A DNA stretch of 64,000 nucleotides from Hellea sp039977295 (GTDB lineage Bacteria; Pseudomonadota; Alphaproteobacteria; Caulobacterales; Maricaulaceae): contig JBDWDN010000009.1 in assembly GCA_039977295.1 (NCBI GenBank), positions 310,001-374,000 of the forward strand, in the 5' to 3' direction. Of this stretch, positions 33,520-41,932 are shown in pieces; positions within the stretch are counted from its first letter, which is position 1; every line of letters starts with the position of its first letter. Below the pieces are notes generated by a model. It made no database searches. It had not been told where the DNA came from and saw only the letters and a list, made by a program, of their open reading frames with translations. The position numbers and the translations under genes are program-made.

Positions 33520-35496
33520 ATGAAAACCGATTTAGTATGGCATAAAGTTGCAGATGTTGCGGAGCTCCCCGAAGGCCGCGTTATGTCGGCCAAAGCCGGT
33601 ATACGCACTGTCGCACTGTCTCATTTTGACGACCAATACGCAGCCATGGACAATAAGTGTCCCCATCAAGGCGGCCCACTCGGCGAAGGGTCCATTGAAA
33701 AAGGCGTTGACGGACAGTGCTGGATCCGGTGCCCTTGGCATGGCTGGGATTTCGACCCTTTGACTGGCAAACCGCCTGGAGGTCATGAAGATAGCGGTCA
33801 AGAAACTTATCCCGTTGAAGTCCGCGATGACGGTATCTATGTCGCCCTCGAAGCTGAGCCAGAGCACACCCGCACGGTAACTGACGTCATGGCTGAGACG
33901 ATGGTAAATTGGGGCGTGACCTCAGTTTTCGGTATGGTTGGGCATTCCAATCTTGGCTTAGCAGATGCCATTCGCAGACGCTGCGTTGATGGCGAAATGA
34001 ATTATTACGGCATTCGCCATGAAGGCGCAGCATCATTTGCCTGTTCTGGCTATGCGAAATTAACAGGATTACCCGCAGCATGCCTTGCCATCGCCGGACC
34101 GGGTGCCACTAATTTAATGACTGGATTATGGGATGCCAAAGTCGACCGAGCCCCGCTACTGGCCTTAACGGGTCAAGTCCAAGTACAGGTATTTGGCCCC
34201 GGCGCGTTTCAAGACATTGATTTGAAAGCCGCCTTCGCGCCTGTTACAAAATTTAGTCAAAATGTGTTGAGTTCTTCCCATCATGCAGAGCTTGCAAATC
34301 TTGCCTGCAAATCATCACTTGATAATCGCGATGTCGCCCATTTGATTTTCCCTGACGATGTTCAGACCCTGCCAGCAGCGAAAGATGCTAAAGCAGGCTC
34401 CCCCTCTGGGCGCATGGCGAATATGAATGTCGCGCCTTCTGCGGAAAGCTTAAATGCGGCAATCGACCAACTGAAATCTTCAAAGCAACCTCTCATCATT
34501 GTGGGATATGGCGCGAAAACGGCGATGAATGACATTGTAAAATTTGCTGAACTGCTGAATATTCCCGTTGCCACGACATTTAAAGCTAAGGGCCAAATCG
34601 CTGACAGCCACCCCTTGGCGGCGGGCGTTCTAGGCCGTTCAGGGACACCTATTGCGAGTTGGTTCATGAATGAATGCGATGTCATTCTTGCTCTAGGGGC
34701 CTCCTTTTCAAACCATACGGGAATCGAAAAATCAAAACCCATTATTCAAGTCGATTTTGACCCTGCACAACTCGGGCGTTTCCACCCTATTGAGGTGCCC
34801 GTGCTTGGGGAAATTGGTATCACCACGCGCGCCCTCACAGTGGCTCTGGCAGGTCATCAAACACAGGACCAGCGCGAGGAAGTTGCGGAACGCTGGAAAA
34901 TTTGGCGAAGTGAGAAGAAAAGCCGTCTTGAAGATGATAACAATAAGGGCCTTAATTCTGCATCGATATTTGCAGAGCTAACCAAACTTATCCCAAATGA
35001 CGCCGTCATTGCTGTTGATGTTGGCAATAATACTTATTCCTTTGGACGATATTTTGAGTGCGCCCAACAAAGTGTTCTTATGTCAGGATATTTGGGCTCA
35101 ATCGGTTTCTCATTCCCGGCTGCCATGGGAGCTTGGGCTGCGACGCAAGACCAAGACGCTTATAAAGGCCGTAAAGTTGTTTCCATAAGCGGCGATGGCG
35201 GGTTTGGGCAATATGCAATGGAATTCACCACAGCCGTAAAATACGGCATGAATGTCACGCATATCCTTTTGAATAATTCCCAGCTTGGAAAAATATCTAA
35301 AGAGCAACGCGCCGGTGATTGGGATGTTTGGCAAACAGATTTGCATAATCTAAGTTTTGCCGGTTTCGCCCGTGCCAGCGGCGGGCATGGCACAAAAGTT
35401 ACTAAAATCGAAGACCTCGCCAAAGCCGTTAGTGAGGCGCTCGCACATAACGGCCCGTCACTTGTAGAAATTATCTCTGATCCTGATTTAATCTAG
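33520..35496 (+). CDS. Rieske - thiamine-diphosphate enzyme fusion
   Basis: 658 residues. Residues 1-110 are a Rieske [2Fe-2S] domain with CPHQGG and CPWHGW ligand boxes. From about 120 on it is a full TPP-dependent enzyme of the acetolactate synthase/pyruvate oxidase superfamily. The N-terminal PYR domain has MVGHSNLGLADAI and the activating Glu in YYGIRHEGAASFA; a central FAD/nucleotide-fold domain includes LIIVGYGAKT. The C-terminal PP domain has the TPP/Mg motif ISGDGGFGQYAMEF to LLNNS (GDG-x26-NN). Rieske plus TPP enzyme in one chain is unusual; it would let the TPP-bound carbanion or its product feed electrons to an iron-sulphur centre, as in pyruvate oxidase. The substrate is unknown (2-oxoacid likely). 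First clear gene of the seven-gene operon. Confidence 0.9.
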   Translation: MKTDLVWHKVADVAELPEGRVMSAKAGIRTVALSHFDDQYAAMDNKCPHQGGPLGEGSIEKGVDGQCWIRCPWHGWDFDPLTGKPPGGHEDSGQETYPVEVRDDGIYVALEAEPEHTRTVTDVMAETMVNWGVTSVFGMVGHSNLGLADAIRRRCVDGEMNYYGIRHEGAASFACSGYAKLTGLPAACLAIAGPGATNLMTGLWDAKVDRAPLLALTGQVQVQVFGPGAFQDIDLKAAFAPVTKFSQNVLSSSHHAELANLACKSSLDNRDVAHLIFPDDVQTLPAAKDAKAGSPSGRMANMNVAPSAESLNAAIDQLKSSKQPLIIVGYGAKTAMNDIVKFAELLNIPVATTFKAKGQIADSHPLAAGVLGRSGTPIASWFMNECDVILALGASFSNHTGIEKSKPIIQVDFDPAQLGRFHPIEVPVLGEIGITTRALTVALAGHQTQDQREEVAERWKIWRSEKKSRLEDDNNKGLNSASIFAELTKLIPNDAVIAVDVGNNTYSFGRYFECAQQSVLMSGYLGSIGFSFPAAMGAWAATQDQDAYKGRKVVSISGDGGFGQYAMEFTTAVKYGMNVTHILLNNSQLGKISKEQRAGDWDVWQTDLHNLSFAGFARASGGHGTKVTKIEDLAKAVSEALAHNGPSLVEIISDPDLI

Positions 35497-35541
35497 CTTC
35501 GCCATACAACCTAATGCCCGCAAACTAAAAGAAAGACTATT

Positions 35542-37158
35542 ATGAAGCCCATTGTTATCGCCAAATGGAATCACCTTGAAGACCGCAAACCGGCGGGGGC
35601 GATTGTCGCCAATGTTGATTTGGTTATCGTCCGTTATGAAGACAATGTCTCGGTTTTATATGGGCGGTGCCTCCATAGAGGAGCCTTACTTGAAGACGGC
35701 CATGTCGACGGCGACAACCTCATTTGCGGCGTGCATAATTGGGACTTCCGTATCGATACGGGCGTGAGTGAATATGACAATAAAGAAGCGCTGAATAAAT
35801 TTAAGGCGTGGGTCGAAGACGGCAAAGTCTATGTGGACGAAGACGAAGTTTCAGCGTGGCATATAGATAATCCGCAGCCTTATAATAGAGAGAGTTACCT
35901 CGGGCAATATGCCGACCCCTCACATGGTGATCCTGCGGAGCCTTACACAGGTCTTATTCAGTCATATGCGCGGGACGGCCTGTCTAAAACGGGGCATCAC
36001 GGCGCGAGTGCGGCCATGGGCGTGCCGCTAAATGAGCTGCCGCGCTGGGAAGATATTCAATTCATCACAGCACAACTTCATAAAGTTCCCTTACTTGACG
36101 ACGATCCCGTCAATACAAAGACAATCATTGGGCCACGCGCTAAAAAGCCTCTTGAACTCGACATTCCCCTATTCGTTTCAGATATGAGTTTCGGCGCTTT
36201 GTCAGCATCAGCCAAAGTCGCCTTAGCCATGGGCGCAGAAAAAGCTGGCACGGGTATATGTTCTGGTGAAGGCGGAATGTTGCCTGAGGAACAAGAGGCC
36301 AATAGTCGTTATTTTTATGAGCTCGCCTCAGCGCGTTTTGGCTTTTCAATGGATAAACTTTCGAAAGTTCAAGCCTTCCACTTCAAAGGCGGCCAAGGCG
36401 CAAAAACTGGAACAGGCGGGCATCTGCCAGGAGAAAAGGTCAAGGGCGCTATCGCCAAGGTTCGAGGTTTGCCCGAGGGAGAGACAGCGATTTCACCTTC
36501 GCGCTTTCCGGAATGGACGACGACAGCTCAAATTAAAGATTTTGCCGCTGATGTCCGCGAGTTTACAGGCGGTATTCCGGTCGGTTATAAGCTCTCAGCT
36601 CAGCACATCGAAAAAGATATTGATGCGGCCTTAGAGGTTGGCGTTGATTACATTATTCTGGATGGTCGTGGCGGCGGTACAGGGTCCGCGCCTCTTATTT
36701 TCCGTGATAATATTTCCGTTCCGACCATTCCTGCGCTTGCGAGAGCCCGAAGGTATCTTGACAGCACTGGAAACAAAGACGTCACACTCGTTATTACCGG
36801 CGGTCTGCGAACACCCGCAGATTTCGCCAAAGCGTTAGCATTAGGCGCCGACGCAATTGCGGTCTCTAATTCAGCACTACAAGCTATCGGGTGCCTTGGC
36901 ATGAGAGCGTGCCATACGAATAATTGCCCAGTGGGTATCGCGACACAAAAAGAGCATCTGGTTGCCAGGTTGATTGCTGAGAAATCGGCTGAGCAACTCA
37001 CGCGTTTCTTCGACACATCCGTATCGTTGATGAAGATACTTGCGCGGGCCTGTGGCCATGACGATTTCAGTCAGTTTAATCCGGATGATCTTGTGACATG
37101 GAAGCGTGATATGTCCGATTTATCGGGCGTGAACTTCGGCGGGATTGGATATAAATAA
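35542..37158 (+). CDS. Rieske - glutamate-synthase-type FMN protein fusion
   Basis: 538 residues. Residues 1-105 are a Rieske domain (CLHRGALL and CGVHNWDF boxes). The rest is the FMN-binding glutamate synthase central domain (GltB/GltS type): LFVSDMSFGALSASAKVALA, GEGGML, GQGAKTGTGGHLPGEKV, then IILDGRGGGTGSAP and VITGGLRTPADFAKALALGA. The 3Fe-4S-type cysteines are kept in GCLGMRACHTNNCPVGIATQ. There is no glutaminase domain, so ammonia or an amine would have to come from elsewhere, as in N-methylglutamate synthase or archaeal GltB-like proteins. The Rieske module presumably replaces the usual electron input. Forty-five bases after the TPP gene; its stop overlaps the next start (TAATG). Confidence 0.9.
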   Translation: MKPIVIAKWNHLEDRKPAGAIVANVDLVIVRYEDNVSVLYGRCLHRGALLEDGHVDGDNLICGVHNWDFRIDTGVSEYDNKEALNKFKAWVEDGKVYVDEDEVSAWHIDNPQPYNRESYLGQYADPSHGDPAEPYTGLIQSYARDGLSKTGHHGASAAMGVPLNELPRWEDIQFITAQLHKVPLLDDDPVNTKTIIGPRAKKPLELDIPLFVSDMSFGALSASAKVALAMGAEKAGTGICSGEGGMLPEEQEANSRYFYELASARFGFSMDKLSKVQAFHFKGGQGAKTGTGGHLPGEKVKGAIAKVRGLPEGETAISPSRFPEWTTTAQIKDFAADVREFTGGIPVGYKLSAQHIEKDIDAALEVGVDYIILDGRGGGTGSAPLIFRDNISVPTIPALARARRYLDSTGNKDVTLVITGGLRTPADFAKALALGADAIAVSNSALQAIGCLGMRACHTNNCPVGIATQKEHLVARLIAEKSAEQLTRFFDTSVSLMKILARACGHDDFSQFNPDDLVTWKRDMSDLSGVNFGGIGYK

Positions 37159-37349
37159 TGCTAAATATTGCCCAGTATATTTCTTACGGTTTGGGCGGTT
37201 ACGTCCTGATCGGATTAGTCTTCGCGCTCTATTTCGTGACGCGCGGTGTTCGTAATGAAGCCATCGCGGGAAAGAGTTTGATCCTCCGTATATTGCTTCT
37301 ACCCGGCGCCGTGTTGTTGTGGCCTGTTTTACTCAAGGCAAGATCATGA
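37158..37349 (+). CDS. Small membrane protein (63 aa) of the Rieske operon
   Basis: 63 residues with two hydrophobic segments (YGLGGYVLIGLVFALYFVTR and LILRILLLPGAVLLWPVLL). The start overlaps the preceding stop (TAATG) and its stop overlaps the next tiny gene (ATGA), so translation is coupled on both sides. There is no family assignment. It probably assembles with the membrane haem protein encoded two genes on. Confidence 0.75.
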   Translation: MLNIAQYISYGLGGYVLIGLVFALYFVTRGVRNEAIAGKSLILRILLLPGAVLLWPVLLKARS

Positions 37350-37453
37350 AGCGCGCGCACCGCCAAGTGCATAACATTATTTGGTTGATACTTCCCTTAG
37401 TGTTGATCACGATTTTATGGATGGCCTTTGGCATCCATGGGAGCCAATTATGA
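37346..37453 (+). CDS. 35-residue single-helix membrane peptide of the Rieske operon
   Basis: A very short gene: MKRAHRQVHN, one membrane helix (IIWLILPLVLITILWMAFG), and IHGSQL. It has its own ribosome site (CAAGGC before ATG) and overlaps both neighbours by four bases (ATGA at each end), which is strong evidence that it is real. The basic N-terminus with His is predicted cytosolic. It resembles the single-helix accessory subunits seen in respiratory membrane complexes. Too short for most annotation pipelines. Confidence 0.75.
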   Translation: MKRAHRQVHNIIWLILPLVLITILWMAFGIHGSQL

Positions 37454-38481
37454 GCCATGATTTTGTTCCCGTTCAGTGGAACCGTCAAAAATTTTTCTAT
37501 GACGGGATATTGCTTGTAGCTATTTTTGGATTTCTAGCGAGCTTTATCCTGCTTGGACTACGAACTCCATCAGCCGACGTCTCTATCTTGATGATCCGCG
37601 GTTTCGGTAGCTGTGCGATTGTGTTGTTGCATATTATTTTGGCCATCGGGCCGTTGGCGCGGTTATCAGCGCGTTTCAAGCCCCTGCTATATAACCGCCG
37701 TCATTTAGGCGTTGTTACAGCATTGATTGGCCTGGCACATGGCGGGTTAGCCTTGATGTGGTATCATGGGTTTGGAGTTATCAATCCAATAGCATCTGCC
37801 ATTGGTGGGTATGGGGATTACGGCGTTCCAATTGAATTCCCATTTGAGAGCCTTGGGTTAATCGCACTAATTATTCTACTCATCATGGCCGCCACCAGTC
37901 ACGATTTTTGGTTGTCGCGCCTAAGACCTCCTGTCTGGAAGGCTTTGCATATGAGCGTCTATGTCGCCTATGCGGCTTTAGTCGGGCATGTGGCGCTGGG
38001 AACAGCGCAATTTGATAAAGGGTCGGGCCTCCTAATTGCACTGACGATTGGGGCTGTGAGCCTAACAGGTTTGCATCTTGCAGCGCTCTTAAAAGGACGT
38101 AGTCTCGATACAAAGTCTTCTCAGGAGTCAGATTGGATTAATGTAGGCGAACCTATGTCTATCCCCATGAATAAGGCTGTGACCGTAACTCCGAAGTCAG
38201 GAGAACGCATAGCCATTTTCCGGCAAAGCAAAGGCGTTTCTGCTATCGTGGCTATATGCTCTCATCAAAACGGGCCTCTGGGTGAGGGCTGTATTCGAGA
38301 CGGGCTGATCACGTGTCCCTGGCACGGATTTCAGTTTGACCCCGAGACTGGGGCTGCTCCCGCACCATTTGAAGATCGTGTGCAGACACACGAAGTTAAA
38401 ATCGAAAATGGAGAGGTTTGGGTTAAAGCTGCGCCTGATGTGCTAGGCACCCCCCGCAAAGCTGTTGAGGTGACCTCATGA
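37450..38481 (+). CDS. Ferric-reductase-like membrane cytochrome fused to a C-terminal Rieske domain
   Basis: 343 residues from the ATG at 37450, chosen over a longer frame because GGGAG precedes it and it overlaps the tiny gene's stop. Residues 15-225 form a six- or seven-helix ferric-reductase-like domain with the expected haem-ligand histidines: VLLHIILAIGPL, NRRHLG, GLAHGG, LHMSVYVAY and VGHVALG. Residues about 235-330 are a Rieske [2Fe-2S] domain (CSHQNG, CPWHGFQFD). Thus a b-type haem membrane protein carries its own iron-sulphur centre, which by topology may be cytosolic, facing the two Rieske-fused enzymes. The stop overlaps the next start by four bases. Confidence 0.88.
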   Translation: MSHDFVPVQWNRQKFFYDGILLVAIFGFLASFILLGLRTPSADVSILMIRGFGSCAIVLLHIILAIGPLARLSARFKPLLYNRRHLGVVTALIGLAHGGLALMWYHGFGVINPIASAIGGYGDYGVPIEFPFESLGLIALIILLIMAATSHDFWLSRLRPPVWKALHMSVYVAYAALVGHVALGTAQFDKGSGLLIALTIGAVSLTGLHLAALLKGRSLDTKSSQESDWINVGEPMSIPMNKAVTVTPKSGERIAIFRQSKGVSAIVAICSHQNGPLGEGCIRDGLITCPWHGFQFDPETGAAPAPFEDRVQTHEVKIENGEVWVKAAPDVLGTPRKAVEVTS

Positions 38482-39233
38482 GTAATGAAGATGATTTTTA
38501 TGTTGGTTACGGACCTCTTCCCAATAAGGATCGCCGATTTTTATTAAAAGCTGTCCCTGCCGGGCTCTTAGGGATCGCGGGAGCGGGAGCATTTGTTGGG
38601 ACGCGCGGGGCCTCCGAAGGCGGCGGACAATGGGAGACTGGGACGCCCGTAACGTTACAGGGCCGGATAGGGTTTCATCCTTATCCCGTGCTGTGGGTTG
38701 GCGAGGTCGGACATGTCATCGCGGGCATTGGAAAAAAGAGCGCAGATTCTTATTGCGCAGTATTTGAAGGGCAAAACGTTGAAGTCACAGGCGTTAGAAT
38801 TATACGTAATGATTGTTTTATGCTGGGTGTCGCCAAAGGCGGCATAAAAGCTATTGAGCAATCTACAGCTCCTGTTCCGACGCCTGCTCCAATGAAGGAT
38901 GTCTCTATCATTGGAGAAGTTCTAGACGCGCAGTGTTTCATGGGTATTATGAACCCAGGATATGGTAGAACGCATCGCGGATGTGCGACGCAGTGTATTC
39001 GGGGCGGGCAACCTGTCTTTTTTTCATTCGGACTTAGCGGGCGTAAGGGACCATCAGGCCCACAAACTTGTGGCGGCAATGGGTTCCTCTTAGCGAATGC
39101 TACGGGCGGAAAAATAAATACCGAGATTTTAGACCACGTGGCCGTGCCTGTTACGATTGACGCTAAATTAGAAAAAATTGGGAACTTGTACCGCCTTGTC
39201 TATCAATCAGGAAGTTTGAGACGACTATCGTGA
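38478..39233 (+). CDS. Exported Cys-rich protein of the Rieske operon
   Basis: 251 residues. An N-terminal RR-containing hydrophobic signal (DRRFLLKAVPAGLLGIAGAG) looks like a Tat signal, fitting export of a folded cofactor protein. The mature part has a striking signature, LDAQCFMGIMNPGYGRTHRG followed by CATQCIRGGQPVFF, with three Cys and a His, plus another Cys in GPQTCGGNGF. I recall similar uncharacterised domains next to ferric-reductase-like proteins in other bacteria. The cysteines may bind copper, iron or haem. Its start and stop are each coupled to a neighbour (ATGA, GTGA). Probably the periplasmic electron donor, acceptor or metal-binding partner of the membrane cytochrome; this is inference. 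Confidence 0.75.
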   Translation: MSNEDDFYVGYGPLPNKDRRFLLKAVPAGLLGIAGAGAFVGTRGASEGGGQWETGTPVTLQGRIGFHPYPVLWVGEVGHVIAGIGKKSADSYCAVFEGQNVEVTGVRIIRNDCFMLGVAKGGIKAIEQSTAPVPTPAPMKDVSIIGEVLDAQCFMGIMNPGYGRTHRGCATQCIRGGQPVFFSFGLSGRKGPSGPQTCGGNGFLLANATGGKINTEILDHVAVPVTIDAKLEKIGNLYRLVYQSGSLRRLS

Positions 39234-40441
39234 CGCTCAATCTATTCTTAATATTTGGAACTGTCTTTTTTGTCTTTGCATTAGTTTCTAAGCGTATTCA
39301 GGGCACAATTTTCACGCCGCCAATACTGTTCACCATAGGCGGCCTTTGTTTATCAACCTTACTTATGGAAACAGCCGGTTTGACCTATAATGAGGGCGGG
39401 CTTCACGTTATAGCAGAACTAACACTCATTCTTGTGTTAGCAGCAGACGCCTCACAAATTTCGTTCGATAAATTAAAAAAACAAAAAGCAATTCCCTTTC
39501 GCTTATTACTTATTGGGTTGCCGCTCATCATCTTAATGGGGACATTGGTTGGGCATACTGTATTCCCCGGAATCGGGTGGTATGAGGCCGCATTGATTGC
39601 CGCTATTTTGGCCCCAACAGATGCAGCTCTAGGGGCCTCCGTCTTAGCTGACAAAACTGTTCCGCTCAAGATACGCCAAGGCTTGAATGTTGAGAGCGGG
39701 TTGAATGACGGCATCGCCTTACCCGCTGTTCTATTTTTCGCCTGTTTTTTGAACATGGCGCACCAATCTGGCGAAGAAAACTGGCTCATTTTTCTTAGTC
39801 TTCAACTCATCATTGGCCCTATTGCTGGGCTTATAGTAGGATGGGTCGGGGGTCACCTTATTGCTTGGGCTGCGAAAAAAGAGTGGATGACATCAGAGTT
39901 TCAAGGCGTAGCCGCAATAGCCCTCGCCGTGATTGCCTTCGCTGTTGCCGAAGTCTGTCATGGCAACGGCTTTATTGCAGCTTTCGTAGCGGGCCTAACT
40001 TATGGCAATCTGCATGTCAGTTATTCAAAATTTCTGCATGAATTTACCGAAACAGAAAGTCAGTTTTTAAGCTATTTGACCTTCTTTCTATTTGGAGCCC
40101 TAATTTTACCAGAGGCCATACCGCATATTAATGGGCAGATCATTCTGTATGCAGTCTTTAGCCTCACGTTAATTCGCATGTTACCAGTCTTCATTGCGAT
40201 GTTAGGATTAGGTCTTCGTTTACCGGCGATTGGATTCATGGGCTGGTTTGGTCCAAGAGGACTTGCGTCTCTTCTCTTTGCACTTCTGATTCTGGAGGAT
40301 TTAAACGTTCAACAGGCCGAATTCATTCAAACTGTTGTCGCCACCACAGTCCTTTTCAGCGTCATTCTGCACGGGGTCACAGCCGCGCCTTTAAGTAAGA
40401 AGCTTGGGCAGGCTTATAGCGATAACGGTCTAAAGAACTAA
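39230..40441 (+). CDS. Cation:proton antiporter (CPA1 family)
   Basis: 403 residues, about twelve membrane helices. The family signature is clear: AALIAAILAPTDAALGASVL (the TD of CPA1 transporters), GLNVESGLNDGIALPAVLFF (the ND motif of NhaP-type exchangers) and GWFGPRGLASLLFALL. It would exchange Na or K for protons. The start is a GTG overlapping the stop of the Cys-rich protein gene (GTGA), which ties it to the Rieske operon. An antiporter here suggests that the redox system affects, or depends on, cytosolic pH or ion balance. Confidence 0.88.
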   Translation: MTLNLFLIFGTVFFVFALVSKRIQGTIFTPPILFTIGGLCLSTLLMETAGLTYNEGGLHVIAELTLILVLAADASQISFDKLKKQKAIPFRLLLIGLPLIILMGTLVGHTVFPGIGWYEAALIAAILAPTDAALGASVLADKTVPLKIRQGLNVESGLNDGIALPAVLFFACFLNMAHQSGEENWLIFLSLQLIIGPIAGLIVGWVGGHLIAWAAKKEWMTSEFQGVAAIALAVIAFAVAEVCHGNGFIAAFVAGLTYGNLHVSYSKFLHEFTETESQFLSYLTFFLFGALILPEAIPHINGQIILYAVFSLTLIRMLPVFIAMLGLGLRLPAIGFMGWFGPRGLASLLFALLILEDLNVQQAEFIQTVVATTVLFSVILHGVTAAPLSKKLGQAYSDNGLKN

Positions 40442-40481
40442 ACTTAAGCAAAGTAGATATGGTGACAGAATAACTCATCAT

Positions 40482-40540
40482 GCGAGCGGCTTAAAATCGT
40501 CCAAAACAACCCCTGGGCCAGAGGCGATAAAGGCCGAAAG
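40482..40540 (+). repeat. Structured intergenic repeat, copy A
   Basis: This 59-nt element shares two blocks with copy B at 42839: GCGAGCGGCTTAAAATC and AGAGGCGATAAA, in the same order and spacing. Between them is a short palindrome (CTGG-G-CCAG here) whose sequence differs from that of copy B, and GGC-GATAAAG-GCC closes the element. Changed bases with kept pairing suggest a structured RNA or a REP-like element. It follows the antiporter stop by 40 bases. Confidence 0.6.
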
Positions 40541-40687
40541 TCGGACGCTAAGTTATTTCAGTTTAGGCGGCAAGCCGGACATCAACTGACATATATTAAA
40601 TTTTTGAGATAAAGTTTCTTGATTATGTTAGTATCATTTTGCGTAGCCTATCATTTTGTTTTACCTCGTAAGACAGAGGCCTAAGCA

Positions 40688-41905
40688 ATGACATCAACAT
40701 TACAAAACCCCCAGCGTAAGAGCTATGATATTGTCATCATTGGGGGCGCTATAATGGGGGCCTCTACTGCGTGGTTTTTGTCAAATAATAAAGATTTCGA
40801 TGGATCCGTTTTAGTGGTAGAGCGTGACCCAAGCTATGAGAACTCCTCTACCATGCATACAAACTCTTGTATGCGGCAACAATTTTCGGCAGAGCTAAAT
40901 GTTCGCATTTCTCAATTCGCGGCAGAGTTTGTAAAAAATATCAGAGAATACATGGATGGGGATGAGCTTGTGCCGCAGCTGTCCATTCAGAATTTCGGCT
41001 ATATGTATTTTGCCGATAATGAAGATTTTGCCGATGTTTTGCGTGAGAGCCAAAAGGTTCAGCGTAATGCAGGGGCTGCTACACAGCTTTTTAGTCCCGC
41101 TCAAATCAAGCAAAAATATCCGTTTTACAATGTCGATGATATTGTCTTGGGTTCAATCAATCTTATCGATGAAGGCTATTGGGACGGAACAGCTGTGTTT
41201 GATGCTTGGCGGCGTCAATCCCGAAAAAGCGGTGTGGAGTTTATAGCCAATGAAGTTGTCGCCATGACCAAAAGAGCTGACGGCACACACGTTGATAGCG
41301 TCACCCTTAAATCCGGCGACGTCATTGCCTGCGGCAAGGTGCTGAACGCATCTGGGCCGCGGGCCTCCCGCACCGCGCGGATGGCTGGCATAGATGTGCC
41401 TGTGGAGCCTCGCAAACGCTTTAGCTGGATATTCGCAGCGCAACAGCCACTGGGTCAAGATCTGCCGCTTACGATTGATCCGTCCGGCGTCCATGTGCGC
41501 GAGAATGGCGGCGGGACTTATCAATGCGGCGCGCATTCTCATATTGACCCCGCCGTAGACTATGATGATTTTGTGATGGATTTTGATATTTGGGAAAACC
41601 ATGTCTGGCCCATACTTGCAACGCGCATTCCCCAATTTGAAGCCGTCAAAGTCCAGAGCGAATGGGCCGGGCATTACGCCTATAACACATTTGATCACAA
41701 TGCGATAATGGGCCCGCATGATGACGTTGAAAACTTCTATTTCCTCAATGGATTTTCGGGCCACGGATTGCAGCAATCGCCGGCTATGGGGCGCGGAACA
41801 GCAGAGATGCTGATTTATGGCGAATATAGAAGCCTTGACCTCTCGCCTTTTAACTATAGCCGTATTCCAAGTAATAATCCGATAATTGAAAAGGCCGTTA
41901 TTTAA
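40688..41905 (+). CDS. FAD-dependent oxidoreductase (DAO family)
   Basis: 405 residues. The N-terminal dinucleotide fold is YDIVIIGGAIMGASTAWFLS, a GxGxxG variant. Substrate-domain and C-terminal FAD signatures are present: NASGPRASRTARMAGIDVPV, then AGHYAYNTFDHNAIMG and FYFLNGFSGHGLQQSPAMGR. This is the D-amino acid oxidase/sarcosine dehydrogenase family, close to FOXRED1-like proteins. It would oxidise an N-substituted or D-amino acid. AGAGG precedes the ATG. It lies 246 bases after the antiporter and is followed 27 bases later by an NAD(P) dehydrogenase, so the two are likely co-transcribed. Confidence 0.87.
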   Translation: MTSTLQNPQRKSYDIVIIGGAIMGASTAWFLSNNKDFDGSVLVVERDPSYENSSTMHTNSCMRQQFSAELNVRISQFAAEFVKNIREYMDGDELVPQLSIQNFGYMYFADNEDFADVLRESQKVQRNAGAATQLFSPAQIKQKYPFYNVDDIVLGSINLIDEGYWDGTAVFDAWRRQSRKSGVEFIANEVVAMTKRADGTHVDSVTLKSGDVIACGKVLNASGPRASRTARMAGIDVPVEPRKRFSWIFAAQQPLGQDLPLTIDPSGVHVRENGGGTYQCGAHSHIDPAVDYDDFVMDFDIWENHVWPILATRIPQFEAVKVQSEWAGHYAYNTFDHNAIMGPHDDVENFYFLNGFSGHGLQQSPAMGRGTAEMLIYGEYRSLDLSPFNYSRIPSNNPIIEKAVI

Positions 41906-41932
41906 CGTTCGGCTATATAAGGTGATATCCCT

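Noticed and set aside
33302..33523. 73-residue plus-strand frame just before the Rieske-TPP gene, with GGGGAG before a TTG and an ATGA overlap at its end
   Set aside because: The product has no recognisable fold or membrane pattern, the start is TTG, and the frame crosses the leader of the next gene. The overlap can be chance; needs conservation to revive it.
37381..37449. Longer start (TTG) for the ferric-reductase-like gene
   Set aside because: The ATG at 37450 has GGGAG and overlaps the preceding stop; the extension overlaps the 35-residue gene in another frame.
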